From BCD1 sp965230565 (GTDB taxonomy: Bacteria; Bacteroidota; Bacteroidia; Chitinophagales; Saprospiraceae), in assembly GCA_965230565.1 (NCBI GenBank), contig CBDDLH010000012.1, positions 310,001 through 374,000 of the forward strand: a stretch of 64,000 bases of DNA, given 5' to 3'. Positions within the stretch are counted from its first letter, which is position 1; each line of letters opens with the position of its first letter. The notes below the pieces were generated by a model. It searched no databases. It was not told where the DNA came from and saw only the letters and a list, made by a program, of their open reading frames with translations. Below, piece after piece: positions 29,349 through 38,671 of the stretch. A program made the position numbers and the translations under genes.

Positions 29349-29971
29349 AATGGTTTTTGAGCTTTGATTAGAAATAATGGGTAAGGCTTGGTCTTTTCAG
29401 GATCGTCTTCTTTGAAAATGGTATAGAAATCTTCTGCTTCCATATTTTCAAAACCCGCATTTTTTAATTTGAGGAACAGATCGGAACGCTCGAACCCTAA
29501 ATGACCATCAAAATCAGGATATTTGGCATGAAAACTTCCGTCCTCCGTATCGAGATCAACCAGAGCCACCATACCGCCGGGGTTGAGATGTTGGTGGAAA
29601 ACTTCCAGTAATCTTTCTGTATCCAGGATATGATGAATGGTCATAATGGAGTAGATCAGGTCAAATTTTTCCGGTAAAGCATTGGCTGGTTCAAGCAGGT
29701 TTAGACAATGGGCTTTCAAATGTGGAACATTCTTTTCTGTCAGCTTTATATTGATCTGCTCCACCATGCCCGAAGAGTAATCGATGAGGGTGATCCTTTC
29801 CAATTCCTTTGCAAGCATAAAACTGGTGACCCCTGTACCTGCACCGAAGTCCATGCCGGATTTAAAATCATTGGCTTTGATCAGGTCAGATAGTCTTTCA
29901 GCAAAAAGTATAGATCTTTTCGCTCTTTCTGGTTTTTCATCCCAGGTTTTTGCTTCCTTGTCAAATCGCAT
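29345..29971 (-). CDS. class I SAM-dependent methyltransferase
   Basis: The 208-residue protein has SAM motif I at GMDFGAGTGVTSFML (about residues 40-54). Next come an acidic end of strand beta-2 (LIDYSSGMVEQINIKL), YSIMTIHHILD and the PGGMVALVDLDTEDG segment of methyltransferase 11/25 types. Substrate is unknown. Its stop overlaps the EamA gene tail by four bases. A 43-aa gene lies 23 bp upstream on the same strand. Confidence 0.87.
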   Translation of the reverse strand: MRFDKEAKTWDEKPERAKRSILFAERLSDLIKANDFKSGMDFGAGTGVTSFMLAKELERITLIDYSSGMVEQINIKLTEKNVPHLKAHCLNLLEPANALPEKFDLIYSIMTIHHILDTERLLEVFHQHLNPGGMVALVDLDTEDGSFHAKYPDFDGHLGFERSDLFLKLKNAGFENMEAEDFYTIFKEDDPEKTKPYPLFLIKAQKPF

Positions 29972-29994
29972 TTTCTTGAATTAGGTTCTGATTT

Positions 29995-30126
29995 TTACTG
30001 CTCATTATCTTCCGGATGCTCTTGTGGTTTCCCGCTGAGTTTCCTTGCCAAAAATACGAAACCTACAACGAAATGCAGAATGATGACGATCATTACAATG
30101 TTTACAAAAGTGCTGTTGCTTTCCAT
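29995..30126 (-). CDS. 43-residue single-span membrane peptide
   Basis: This short gene reads from the ATG at 30126 to a TAA at 29995. The product has a hydrophobic segment of about 19 residues (VNIVMIVIILHFVVGFVFLA) followed by a basic and acidic tail (RKLSGKPQEHPEDNEQ). The positive charges after the span suggest an N-out, C-in single-pass protein. It ends 23 bp before the methyltransferase start on the same strand, so the two may be co-transcribed. The function is unknown. The clean span and charged tail make it more than chance, but conservation must be checked. Confidence 0.6.
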   Translation of the reverse strand: MESNSTFVNIVMIVIILHFVVGFVFLARKLSGKPQEHPEDNEQ

Positions 30127-30264
30127 GAATTTTGATTTTTGACAATAAAATTAGGTTGATACCTGCTTTGATTTAGTAACTGCCATCACAATGGATGAAA
30201 ATTGACCCGAGTTTCATCATATTGTCTATTTTTAGGATCTTCAATATTTCAAAACCCAACGATT

Positions 30265-31668
30265 ATGTCAAACCAACCCAAAAAAAAGTGGTACGAAAGA
30301 ATCCCACACCCTGTGGTGATGTTGTTTATCATCATCGTATTGACCGCATTACTGAGTTATATTTTACCTGCGGGCAGTTATGAAAGGGAGATGGTGGAAG
30401 GTCGCCAGCGGGTGATTCCGGGATCGTATCAGCAAATTGATCAGACGCCGGTTGGATTACTCGATCTGTTTACTGCTATCCCTTTAGGCTTCATCCAGGC
30501 AGCGAGGATTATTTTTGTAGTGCTGGCCAGTGGTATTATGTTTGGGGTTTTGGAAAAATCCGGGATGGTGGAAAATACGGTTGGTACGATTATTCGAAAA
30601 ATGGGGCTGGATAAAAAGTATTTTTTGGTAGTTCTTATGACGTTCATTTATGGTTTCCTGGGGATTGCAGTTGGGTATGAAAATAACATCGCCATGGTAC
30701 CTATTGCGGCTGTGATCAGTCTTGCACTTGGGGGCGATCTCATTTTGGCGGCGGGTATTTCAGTGGGAGCGATCACGGTGGGTTTTGGATTATCGCCGAT
30801 AAACCCTTACACGGTTGGAACAGGACATACTATTGCTGAAATGCCTATGTTTTCCGGAGCTTTGCTGAGGAGTGTTTTGTGCTTTGCCGGTTTGAGTATC
30901 CTGGCCTGGTATAATGTGCGTTATTTCAAAAGAATGCTCAAAAATAAAGACCGGAGCATCGGCAAAGGTCTTGACACCAAGGGTTTCACTCTTACGCATC
31001 CAATTGATACCTATTCCATCACTGCAAACAATTGGATCGTATTGAGTCTGTTTCTTGGCGGAATCGCAGCGATGTTGTACGGAATTTTTGTGCACCATTG
31101 GTATATCAATGAAATCTCCGCTATTTTTTTGATGATCTCCATAGCTTGTGGAATCGCCGCCAGGATGAACCCAAAGGACTTCAGTGAAACAGCACTTAAA
31201 TCAATTGCTGTTGTAGCCCCGGGGGCTTTTATGGTCGGTTATGCAACTTCGATTAAAGTGGTCATGGAAATGGGCAATATCAGCGATACGATAGCTTTCC
31301 AATTATCGTCGGCCCTTTCAACCTTGCCAACTTACGGTTCTGCAGTAGCCATGACTCTCGCCCAGTCGGTGATCAACCTGATGATACCTTCAGGAAGCGG
31401 ACAGGCACTGGCAACATTACCTATTATGATCCCCGTAGGTGAATTATTGGGATTAACAAGGCAAACGACTATTTTAGCTTTCCAGATCGGTGATGGGGTT
31501 ACCAATTTATTCAACCCCGCACTTGGAGGACTAATTGCTATGTTAAGTATCTGCCGGGTGCCGTTCGATCGTTGGCTAAGGTTTATATTCCCTCTGGTCG
31601 GCATAATTATGGTAGTAGCATGGGTAGCACTCCTGTTCAGTGTTTTCATCAATTGGGGACCAGCATAG
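30265..31668 (+). CDS. YfcC-family transporter
   Basis: I start at the ATG at 30265 (MSNQPKKKWYERIPHPVVML), about 467 residues. An earlier in-frame start at 30202 would add an unlikely N-terminal extension. The protein has about 12 membrane spans and matches the YfcC/DcuC-type C4-dicarboxylate or basic amino acid carrier family. Examples are VGYENNIAMVPIAAVISLALGGD, GFGLSPINPYTVGTGHTIAE and SVINLMIPSGSGQALATLPIM. It is followed by an M20 amidohydrolase and xanthine dehydrogenase subunits on the same strand, which hints at uptake of an amino-acid- or ureide-like compound. Substrate is not proven. Confidence 0.88.
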   Translation: MSNQPKKKWYERIPHPVVMLFIIIVLTALLSYILPAGSYEREMVEGRQRVIPGSYQQIDQTPVGLLDLFTAIPLGFIQAARIIFVVLASGIMFGVLEKSGMVENTVGTIIRKMGLDKKYFLVVLMTFIYGFLGIAVGYENNIAMVPIAAVISLALGGDLILAAGISVGAITVGFGLSPINPYTVGTGHTIAEMPMFSGALLRSVLCFAGLSILAWYNVRYFKRMLKNKDRSIGKGLDTKGFTLTHPIDTYSITANNWIVLSLFLGGIAAMLYGIFVHHWYINEISAIFLMISIACGIAARMNPKDFSETALKSIAVVAPGAFMVGYATSIKVVMEMGNISDTIAFQLSSALSTLPTYGSAVAMTLAQSVINLMIPSGSGQALATLPIMIPVGELLGLTRQTTILAFQIGDGVTNLFNPALGGLIAMLSICRVPFDRWLRFIFPLVGIIMVVAWVALLFSVFINWGPA

Positions 31669-31693
31669 GCAGAGGGGAAAATCAAATGTTTCG

Positions 31694-31812
31694 AAAGCTC
31701 AGTGGTCTCTGTGCCTTCTCAGTGTGCCCTGTGGTTAAAAAATAATAATCATTCATCAAAACTCATTGCGTTCCTTGCGCTTCTATCACGCACTTCGCGG
31801 TTAAAAAATAAC
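31694..31812. repeat. two GGTTAAAAAATAA-ended degenerate repeat units
   Basis: The gap between the transporter and the M20 gene holds two related tracts. Each is a C/T-rich stretch (CTCTGTGCC-type and GCGTTCCTTGCGC-type) ending in GGTTAAAAAATAA (31733-31745 and 31799-31811). It is another member of the intergenic degenerate-repeat class of this genome. Confidence 0.55.
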
Positions 31813-31822
31813 GCTTCATTAA

Positions 31823-32974
31823 ATGACAACAAGAAATATTCTCGAAAAACTCGTTTCCTTCCCCATCCTGGGCGGCCAGTCCAACCTCGAAATCATCGCC
31901 TGGCTAAAAGACTTCTTCGAATCCCGTGGCATCACCTGCCATTTGGATTACAACGATGATCAAACCAAGGCCAATCTGCATTGCCGCATAGGTCCGGCCG
32001 TCGACGGAGGCGTGATCCTTTCCGGCCATACAGATGTGGTTCCTGTAGAAGGACAAGCATGGGATACAGACCCTTTTACCCTTACAGAAAAGGATGGTAA
32101 ACTGTACGCCAGAGGTTCCTGTGATATGAAAGGTTTTCTGGCATGTTGTCTCGCCTGCGTTCCTGAAATGCTGGAAGCAGAATTAAAACGCCCCATCTAT
32201 TTCGCTTTTTCTTATGATGAAGAAATTGGCTGCCTGGGTGCTCCATATTTGGTGCAGGATATACTCAACACCTATGACGAAAAACCCAAATTTGCTATCA
32301 TCGGAGAGGCGACCATGATGGAACCTGTCGTTGGTCAGAAAGGGATTTGTATTTATGAAACCACGGTAAACGGTTCCGCCGGCCATAGTAGCCGGATTAA
32401 ACAGGAAGTGAGTGCCATTCATGAGGCAACACGGCTAATCCTTTGGTTAGAAAACAAAATGAACCAATTGATCGAGGCTGGGCATACTGATGATCGATTT
32501 AAACCCAACCATACTTCCCTGCACGTAGGTACCATCAAAGCCGGAATAGCGCCCAACGTCATTGCCGATCGATGTTCTTTTCATTGGGATGTCCGTGTAA
32601 TTCCCCAGGATTCTGTTAAGGAGATCGTAGATGATTTTAATACTTTTTGCAGCGAAAGGGAGGCAATATTGAGAAAAAGATTTCCAGGGTTTAAGATAGA
32701 AAACAAAGAACACCATCCTCCCGTGCCCCCTCTGGATACTCCGGAGAATTTGGACATTGTACCATTGATAAAAAAACTCTCCGGCAATGAAAAGTTAAAC
32801 ACTGTAGCCTATGCAGCAGAAGCCGGACAATTTGCAGAAGGAGGATTTCAGGCAGTAATTTGTGGTCCGGGATCAATTGCTCAGGCTCACCGGGCCAATG
32901 AATTTATTGCTATAGATCAGTTGGAAAAAGGAGAGCTTTTTATTCGGGATCTGATAAAAGAGTTGTCGTTTTAG
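31823..32974 (+). CDS. M20-family amidohydrolase (ArgE/AllC-like deacetylase)
   Basis: The 383-residue protein has the M20 metallopeptidase fold. Metal-site segments are LSGHTDVVPVEGQAW (His and Asp) and SYDEEIGCLGA (two Glu), and the dimerisation domain with SAGHSSRI and the C-terminal AAEAGQF segment are present. Overall similarity is to acetylornithine deacetylase, but M20 members also include allantoate amidohydrolases and acyl-amino acid hydrolases. The xanthine dehydrogenase genes next door make an amidohydrolase role in purine-derived or amino acid nitrogen breakdown plausible. The ArgE assignment is therefore not secure. Confidence 0.85.
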   Translation: MTTRNILEKLVSFPILGGQSNLEIIAWLKDFFESRGITCHLDYNDDQTKANLHCRIGPAVDGGVILSGHTDVVPVEGQAWDTDPFTLTEKDGKLYARGSCDMKGFLACCLACVPEMLEAELKRPIYFAFSYDEEIGCLGAPYLVQDILNTYDEKPKFAIIGEATMMEPVVGQKGICIYETTVNGSAGHSSRIKQEVSAIHEATRLILWLENKMNQLIEAGHTDDRFKPNHTSLHVGTIKAGIAPNVIADRCSFHWDVRVIPQDSVKEIVDDFNTFCSEREAILRKRFPGFKIENKEHHPPVPPLDTPENLDIVPLIKKLSGNEKLNTVAYAAEAGQFAEGGFQAVICGPGSIAQAHRANEFIAIDQLEKGELFIRDLIKELSF

Positions 32975-33063
32975 AGGCCATTTGGGGCTATTTTATGTTA
33001 AAGTGTGAAAAAAAATGTCACGTTTTGGTAGATGGTGGCTTTTATAAATAAAGGAAGTTTGCA

Positions 33064-33108
33064 TTCCCTAGTGACGGCCTCACTCTGAGTGAGGCCGTCA
33101 CTAGGGAA
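33064..33108. repeat. 45-bp perfect palindrome
   Basis: Twenty-two-base arms (33064-33085 and 33087-33108) around a single central base are exact complements. It lies between the M20 gene and xdhA. There is no T-run after it on either strand, so it does not look like a normal terminator. Confidence 0.85.
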
Positions 33109-33189
33109 AAGAAAAAGCCTCAATAATTGATTTTTATCCGGTAAAACCCCAAATTGTGGGGGCTCTGACTGAATTAAAACCAAATCATT

Positions 33190-34581
33190 ATGATCATCTT
33201 TTATCTCAATGATCAACAGGTCGAAGCTGCCCTGTCTCCAGGGGTCACGGTACTTGATTTCGTAAGAAAATACCAACGCCTAACCGGGACCAAGATCGGA
33301 TGTCGGGAAGGTGATTGCGGGGCATGTACTGTGCTGGTAGGTTCCCTTGAAAATGGGAAGCTGACCTATCGGAGTATGACCTCTTGTCTGATGCCGCTCG
33401 CCAACGCTTATGGTAAGCACATCGTCACTGTTGAAGGAATTAACGGAAACATTCTTACTCCCGTTCAGGAAGCTGTTGTTAATCACAACGGCACACAATG
33501 TGGATTTTGTACCATCGGATTTGTGATGTCCCTGACGGGTTTTACCCTATCGGATAAAAGGGTGGAAAAAGCAATAGCTTCCATTGACGGAAATATTTGC
33601 CGGTGTACGGGGTACAAATCCATCGAACGTGCTGCAGCGGAAATTGCAGAAAGGGTTAGATCAAAGCCCGATGTTGATGTCCTTGGATGGTTAGTGGATA
33701 ACAAATTTATTCCGGAGTATTTCCTGGGAATAAAGGACAAGCTGAAAAGTATCTCTAAACCTGGTAAAGAGGCTTCGGGTTCCGTTAGTTTTACAGGTGG
33801 TGGAACGGATCTTTATGTGCAGAAGCCGGAACAAATGACTCACGAAAACTTCGTTCCATTATTCGATGATCCCAAATTGAATGATATTGAAGAAAGAGAT
33901 GGAATGTGTTTCCTGGGAGCCTCTGTGACTGTGACGGATATCGTTGAATCTCCGGTGCTGCACCGGATTTTTCCAGATTTGGAACAATATATCAAACTAG
34001 TTTCTTCTACGCCCATCAGGAACATGGCAACTATTGCCGGGAACTTTGTCAATGCTTCCCCCATCGGAGATATGACTATCTTTTTTATGGCGCTTGACAG
34101 TTCTTTGGTTTTAAAAAACGGACCACATTCCCGTGAAGTAAAGCTGAGAGATTTTTATAAAGGTTACAAACAACTTGATAAGGAACCGGAAGAGATCATT
34201 GAAAAGGTATTCTTCGATATTCCTGAAGAGCCTTTTAGGTTCAATTTTGAAAAAGTCTGCAAACGCACCCACCTCGATATTGCTTCCGTTAATACTGCCT
34301 GTTTATTGACATTTGATGAAGCCGGAAAAATTGCCCAAGCTCATTTGTCCGCAGGCGGTTTGGCTCCGATTCCTAAATATCTTGCTCAGACATCTGCTTT
34401 TCTTAAAGGGAAAAAATTGGCTGAAATTTCCTTTAAAAAACTCGATGAAGTTTTACAATCGGAAGTATCTCCGATTAGTGATGTCCGAGGTTCCAAAGCA
34501 TATAAACGGTTATTGTTAAGGCAACTGATAATCGCTCATTTGTTGAAATTCGAGCCTGAGCTGGAAGCATTTTTAGTTTAA
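33190..34581 (+). CDS. xdhA: xanthine dehydrogenase small subunit (2Fe-2S and FAD domains)
   Basis: The 463-residue subunit carries a plant-type 2Fe-2S domain with Cys38, Cys43, Cys46 and Cys66, a second cluster domain with Cys104, Cys107, Cys137 and Cys139, then a FAD-binding domain (about 190-370, with AGNFVNASPIGDM) and a CO-dehydrogenase flavoprotein C-terminal domain. All cluster cysteines are present. It passes electrons from the molybdenum subunit, encoded 18 bp downstream, to NAD+ or another acceptor. No xdhC maturation gene lies in the window. The start ATG at 33190 gives the normal N-terminus. Confidence 0.93.
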   Translation: MIIFYLNDQQVEAALSPGVTVLDFVRKYQRLTGTKIGCREGDCGACTVLVGSLENGKLTYRSMTSCLMPLANAYGKHIVTVEGINGNILTPVQEAVVNHNGTQCGFCTIGFVMSLTGFTLSDKRVEKAIASIDGNICRCTGYKSIERAAAEIAERVRSKPDVDVLGWLVDNKFIPEYFLGIKDKLKSISKPGKEASGSVSFTGGGTDLYVQKPEQMTHENFVPLFDDPKLNDIEERDGMCFLGASVTVTDIVESPVLHRIFPDLEQYIKLVSSTPIRNMATIAGNFVNASPIGDMTIFFMALDSSLVLKNGPHSREVKLRDFYKGYKQLDKEPEEIIEKVFFDIPEEPFRFNFEKVCKRTHLDIASVNTACLLTFDEAGKIAQAHLSAGGLAPIPKYLAQTSAFLKGKKLAEISFKKLDEVLQSEVSPISDVRGSKAYKRLLLRQLIIAHLLKFEPELEAFLV

Positions 34582-34599
34582 CCAAACCCTGGAATTCAC

Positions 34600-36855
34600 A
34601 TGAAGAACATTGATGCCAATAATCACGTTACCGGTCGTTCCATTTACGTGGATGATGTGCCTGAATTAGCGGGAACTTTACATGCTGTAATTTATGCCTC
34701 TCCTCATGCCCACGGAAAGATAGAAAGCATAGATTATTCCGAAGCAGAAAAAATGCCAGGAGTGGTTCGGGTTATTTCCCACAAGGATATTCCCGGACAA
34801 AATGAGATTGGAGGCATTATTAGCGATGAACCATTATTAGCTGCTGATGAGGTTCATTTTCAGGGGCAGCCGGTATTATTGATCGTGGCTGTGTCGGAGG
34901 AAGTTGCCCGTGAAGCTGTGAGCAAAATTACAATGGATGTAGTCCCCTTGGAGGTGATCACTGATCCAAGAGTTGCTTTTGAAAAAGGGCATTTATTGTC
35001 AGATTCACGGACATTCAAACTAGGAGATTCTCAAGAAGCTTTCGCTAATTGTAAATACGTTTTTGAAGGCAAAGCCATCTCCGGGGGGCAGGAGCATTTG
35101 TATTTGGAAACTCAGGGAGCCTACGCTTATCCGATGGAGCATGGTAACCTGAAAGTGATTAGCTCGACTCAGGGACCTACCGTGGTGCAAAGAACTATTT
35201 CAAGAGTGCTTGGCCTTGGTATGCATCATATCGAAGTGGATGTGACCCGGCTGGGAGGAGGTTTTGGAGGGAAGGAAGATCAGGCTTCTGCCTGGGCAAC
35301 AATGGCTGCTTTGGCTGCCTGGCTGCTTCAAAAGCCTGTAAAATGTATTCTCCACCGCATGGATGATATGCGCATGACAGGCAAACGGCACCCATATTCA
35401 AGTGATTATAAAATCGGGCTGGATGAAAATTTGAAAATCCAGGCCTACGAAGCCGTTTATTACCAAAACGGAGGAGCTGCTGCAGACCTCTCTCCGGCAA
35501 TCCTGGAACGAACCGTATTCCATGCAACTAGCAGCTATTTTGTGCCTAATGTAATAGTGACGGCTCATTCCTGTAAAACAAACCTGCCGCCAAATACTGC
35601 GTTTCGGGGGTTCGGCGGGCCACAAGGAATGTTTGTGATTGAGGCTGCCATTGCTCATGCCGCTCAGGAACTTGGCGTGGATGCCTTTGACATTCAAAAG
35701 GAAAACCTGTTGAAGGACGGCGATGAGTTTCCTTATGGTCAAATTGTTGAGGGCTGCGAAGCTGAAGATTGCTGGGAGGAGGCTGTTAGTAAATATGAAT
35801 ACGAGAAGATAAAAACAGCGGTGCAGGAGTTTAACCAAAGTAATCGACTAGTTAAAAAGGGAGTGGCCCTGATGCCCATTTGTTTCGGCATTTCTTTCAC
35901 TAATACGCCTATGAATAATGCCCGGGCCCTTGTTCATGTATATGGCGACGGAAGCATTGGGGTGAGTACGGGAGCAGTGGAAATGGGACAAGGGGTTAAT
36001 ACGAAATTACTGCAAATCGCGGCAGCTGTTTTTGGAGTGAATCCAAAGCGAGTGAAAATAGAAACGACCAATACCTCCCGGGTGGCCAATACTTCTCCAT
36101 CAGCAGCAAGTTCTACGACAGACCTGAATGGTAAAGCCCTTGTCAATGCGGCAAACCAAATTCTTGAACAGCTAAAAACTGCGGCTACAAATATTTTGGA
36201 TCTCTCGTCATCAGAAGGGTTTGTCATTCGAAAAGAAACCGTTTGGGTTAATGGTAAACCGACGTCATTGAAATGGGAAGAGCTGGTCAAAGAAGCTTTG
36301 TTGATCAGACTAAACCTGAGTGCGAAAGGCCATTATGCTACGCCGGTTATCCATTTCGATAAAAAGACTGAAAAGGGCCACCCGTTTGCCTATCATGTTT
36401 ACGGAACGGCGATTATTGTCAGTAAACTTGATTGTTTAAGAGGTACCTATACATTTGAAAGTGTACAAGTAGTGCATGATTATGGTGCCAGCATGAATAA
36501 AATGATCGATCTCGGACAAACGGAAGGAGGTATAGTTCAGGGTATTGGTTGGATGACGATGGAAGATGTTGTTTATGATGACAATGGCCGTTTGTTGTCC
36601 AATGCATTGTCGACGTACAAAATTCCGGATATTTATGCCGTGCCGGAGGAGATTGATGTACATTTTCTAAACACTCCCGGAACTGACATGGCTGCCTTCA
36701 GATCCAAGGCTGTTGGAGAACCACCTTTCCTCTATGGTATCGGAGCCTGGTTTGCACTCAAAAATGCCATGATGGCATTTAACCCGAATTTAAAAGCTGA
36801 TTTTGCAGAGGCTCCTTTGACGCCCGAACGAGTTTTGATGGGGCTTTATGGCTGA
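34600..36855 (+). CDS. xdhB: xanthine dehydrogenase molybdenum-binding subunit
   Basis: The 751-residue subunit matches XdhB. The residues linked to purine oxidation in xanthine dehydrogenases are present: Glu226 in GGGFGGKE, Arg336 in AFRGFGGPQ and Glu707 in GEPPF. Aldehyde oxidases usually differ at the first two, so purine hydroxylation (hypoxanthine to xanthine to urate) is favoured. It starts 18 bp after xdhA and forms one transcription unit with it. The start of a MITE-like inverted repeat follows directly after its stop. The cofactor is the molybdopterin form bound by this family; maturation genes must lie elsewhere. Confidence 0.94.
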   Translation: MKNIDANNHVTGRSIYVDDVPELAGTLHAVIYASPHAHGKIESIDYSEAEKMPGVVRVISHKDIPGQNEIGGIISDEPLLAADEVHFQGQPVLLIVAVSEEVAREAVSKITMDVVPLEVITDPRVAFEKGHLLSDSRTFKLGDSQEAFANCKYVFEGKAISGGQEHLYLETQGAYAYPMEHGNLKVISSTQGPTVVQRTISRVLGLGMHHIEVDVTRLGGGFGGKEDQASAWATMAALAAWLLQKPVKCILHRMDDMRMTGKRHPYSSDYKIGLDENLKIQAYEAVYYQNGGAAADLSPAILERTVFHATSSYFVPNVIVTAHSCKTNLPPNTAFRGFGGPQGMFVIEAAIAHAAQELGVDAFDIQKENLLKDGDEFPYGQIVEGCEAEDCWEEAVSKYEYEKIKTAVQEFNQSNRLVKKGVALMPICFGISFTNTPMNNARALVHVYGDGSIGVSTGAVEMGQGVNTKLLQIAAAVFGVNPKRVKIETTNTSRVANTSPSAASSTTDLNGKALVNAANQILEQLKTAATNILDLSSSEGFVIRKETVWVNGKPTSLKWEELVKEALLIRLNLSAKGHYATPVIHFDKKTEKGHPFAYHVYGTAIIVSKLDCLRGTYTFESVQVVHDYGASMNKMIDLGQTEGGIVQGIGWMTMEDVVYDDNGRLLSNALSTYKIPDIYAVPEEIDVHFLNTPGTDMAAFRSKAVGEPPFLYGIGAWFALKNAMMAFNPNLKADFAEAPLTPERVLMGLYG

Positions 36856-36856
36856 T

Positions 36857-37022
36857 AAAACTTCTACATTCTAAATTGGATATTGGATATTCTGCGGTTC
36901 TGCCAAGTGAGTTCATCATTCTTTCTTCAACCTTTTTCAAATCCCACAAAAGATTGATAAATCAAAAAACACGACAGAACCGCAGAATATCCAACCGCAG
37001 AATTTCCAATGTAGAAGTTTTG
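36857..37022. repeat. MITE-like inverted-repeat element, copy A
   Basis: A 166-bp element has outer arms AAAACTTCTACATT / AATGTAGAAGTTTT and inner arms around GATATTCTGCGGTTCTG / CAGAACCGCAGAATATC. The arms are imperfect between. It starts at the xdhB stop and ends 28 bp before the stop of the TonB-domain gene. A related element is at 38672-38860. Confidence 0.75.
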
Positions 37023-37049
37023 CAAGGGCGTTCAATTTTCAAAACTCTG

Positions 37050-37916
37050 CTAATCCTCTATCTTTTTCCCATAAATTTTTTTGTCAAAAACTATAGGCAG
37101 AGTCCATTGCATATTAACTAATTCACCATTTCTAAAGTAGGTATCCCAATTTTGAATTAAGCCGGTTACCCTAATGGCTTCTTCGTCAATTTGTGGGTTA
37201 ATTCCTCTTGCGATTTTAATATTAATGGGGCTTCCGTTTTCATCTGTTTGAAAAATAACAAAAACTCTTTTTTTCTCTTTAATATCGGCCTGTTGAACTT
37301 TCGGCCAGTTTATATTTTCAAGTAAGAATTCATCTAATTGATTAGGTTCAATCGTATATTTTGATTGTCGGGTTCTTCTATTATCAAGAACCCTTATCTT
37401 TTCAACTTCGCCATTTTTTATTTTAAACCCTTTTTCAAATTCATAAATAGAGTCAAATCCGCTGTGAAAATATTTTAATAGTTTTCCAAAAGGTGCGGTT
37501 ATTTCATAGTTTACCCAACTTGCATATACCTTTCCATTTTTATAATATTCAGAGAAGATGTTCTCTAAATCTGCATATTCTGTCCCCAGACTGTCTCGGG
37601 AAGCACCTGCCTTGAAGGATGCGGCAACCCCTCTCAAAGCAGTTGGATAGCAGGCATTTCTAATGGAATTCAGGTATAGTTTACCTTCAATTACTTCCCA
37701 TGTCGCGACATAGCCTCTCCAGCAAGCAGTATATGTGCATCCATTGCTACCAAAAAGATTTTGAGGTGTGATTTTGTCTCTATCAGGAATAGAATTTAAT
37801 GGAACAGCATAAAGAAGTAAAGTGTCACCATTATAAATTAAAATATCAGGGATCTGAGCAGTGGCATAAAGAAATTGGCTAATAAGCAGAAGTAGAAATG
37901 TTGGTAGGGTTTTCAT
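37050..37916 (-). CDS. exported protein with TonB-like C-terminal domain
   Basis: The 288-residue protein has a signal peptide (MKTLPTFLLLLISQFLYATAQ) and an unassigned middle with cysteines at about 60-100. The C-terminal 90 residues resemble the TonB C-terminal domain (DENGSPINIKIARGINPQIDEEAI; MQWTLPIVF). It lacks the membrane anchor and Pro-rich spacer of a true TonB, so it is an exported protein using that domain. It is AT-rich relative to its neighbours and lies between two MITE-like elements. Function unknown. Confidence 0.7.
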   Translation of the reverse strand: MKTLPTFLLLLISQFLYATAQIPDILIYNGDTLLLYAVPLNSIPDRDKITPQNLFGSNGCTYTACWRGYVATWEVIEGKLYLNSIRNACYPTALRGVAASFKAGASRDSLGTEYADLENIFSEYYKNGKVYASWVNYEITAPFGKLLKYFHSGFDSIYEFEKGFKIKNGEVEKIRVLDNRRTRQSKYTIEPNQLDEFLLENINWPKVQQADIKEKKRVFVIFQTDENGSPINIKIARGINPQIDEEAIRVTGLIQNWDTYFRNGELVNMQWTLPIVFDKKIYGKKIED

Positions 37917-38076
37917 GTTTTTGGATTCTATCTTTCTTAAAAGATGTGGTTTGAGATGTTTTTGGTGTTAAAAACAAAAAACCGAATCCTGAAAATGAAA
38001 CTTGAAGTTTTTTCTGGGATTTAAAAGCTGTTTACTTCTACCGAATATAGAAGTTTTGATGAAGGTTATCCTGAAA

Positions 38077-38655
38077 TCAATCCATTTCTTTAAATCGAAC
38101 CCTGGTTTCTCGTTGTACCCAACATTCAACCAGATACTTATCCCCTTCTTTCAAAGTTGGACCGGTCCAACATGTCCGGAATTCCTCCTTAGTGAGTAGA
38201 TAATTACCGTACCTGTTAATTAAAGTTATTGCTTCTTTATTTCGAGGTTGTTTTTCCAGAGCTTTTTCCCATTCATCAATGGCTACCCAAATAGTTTCTC
38301 CTTTTATATTTTTTGGTGATGCACAAAGTTCTGAACTTGAAACGTAAGACTTTCCAATCAGGATATGTGTTTTGGTTAGACTCGGATTAAAGGCATTTGC
38401 AATTTCACATAACTCCCGGGTTTTGGAGTATTGTCTTAAGTCATATTCAATCAATGCAAATTGATAAATCGAATCGGCCTTGGTTAACAGATCAAGTGTT
38501 GAATTTTGAATAAATTCCGAATAGGTTATCCAGCGGGCTTTATCTTCATTTGCTATGGAGAAATAGTCTTCATGGTTTTTTTGTGCGGAGAGGTTGTTCC
38601 AAAGGAGGATATTAGCGATTAAAAAGACAACAGATATTAGCCTTGAGGTATCCAT
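38077..38655 (-). CDS. exported TPR-like protein
   Basis: The 192-residue protein has a signal peptide ending LSAQ (about residue 25), then helical repeats resembling TPRs (SIYQFALIEYDLRQYSKTRELCEIANAFNP and WEKALEKQPRNKEAITLINRYG). The C-terminus is short and charged. It lies between the MITE-like copies with the TonB-domain gene, in the same orientation, and may be part of one accessory pair. Function unknown. Confidence 0.65.
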   Translation of the reverse strand: MDTSRLISVVFLIANILLWNNLSAQKNHEDYFSIANEDKARWITYSEFIQNSTLDLLTKADSIYQFALIEYDLRQYSKTRELCEIANAFNPSLTKTHILIGKSYVSSSELCASPKNIKGETIWVAIDEWEKALEKQPRNKEAITLINRYGNYLLTKEEFRTCWTGPTLKEGDKYLVECWVQRETRVRFKEMD

Positions 38656-38671
38656 GAGATAGGAATTAAAA

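Noticed and set aside
37050..37916. A classical TonB energy transducer
   Set aside because: It has a cleavable signal peptide and no Pro-rich periplasmic spacer or cytoplasmic anchor; no ExbB or ExbD is nearby.
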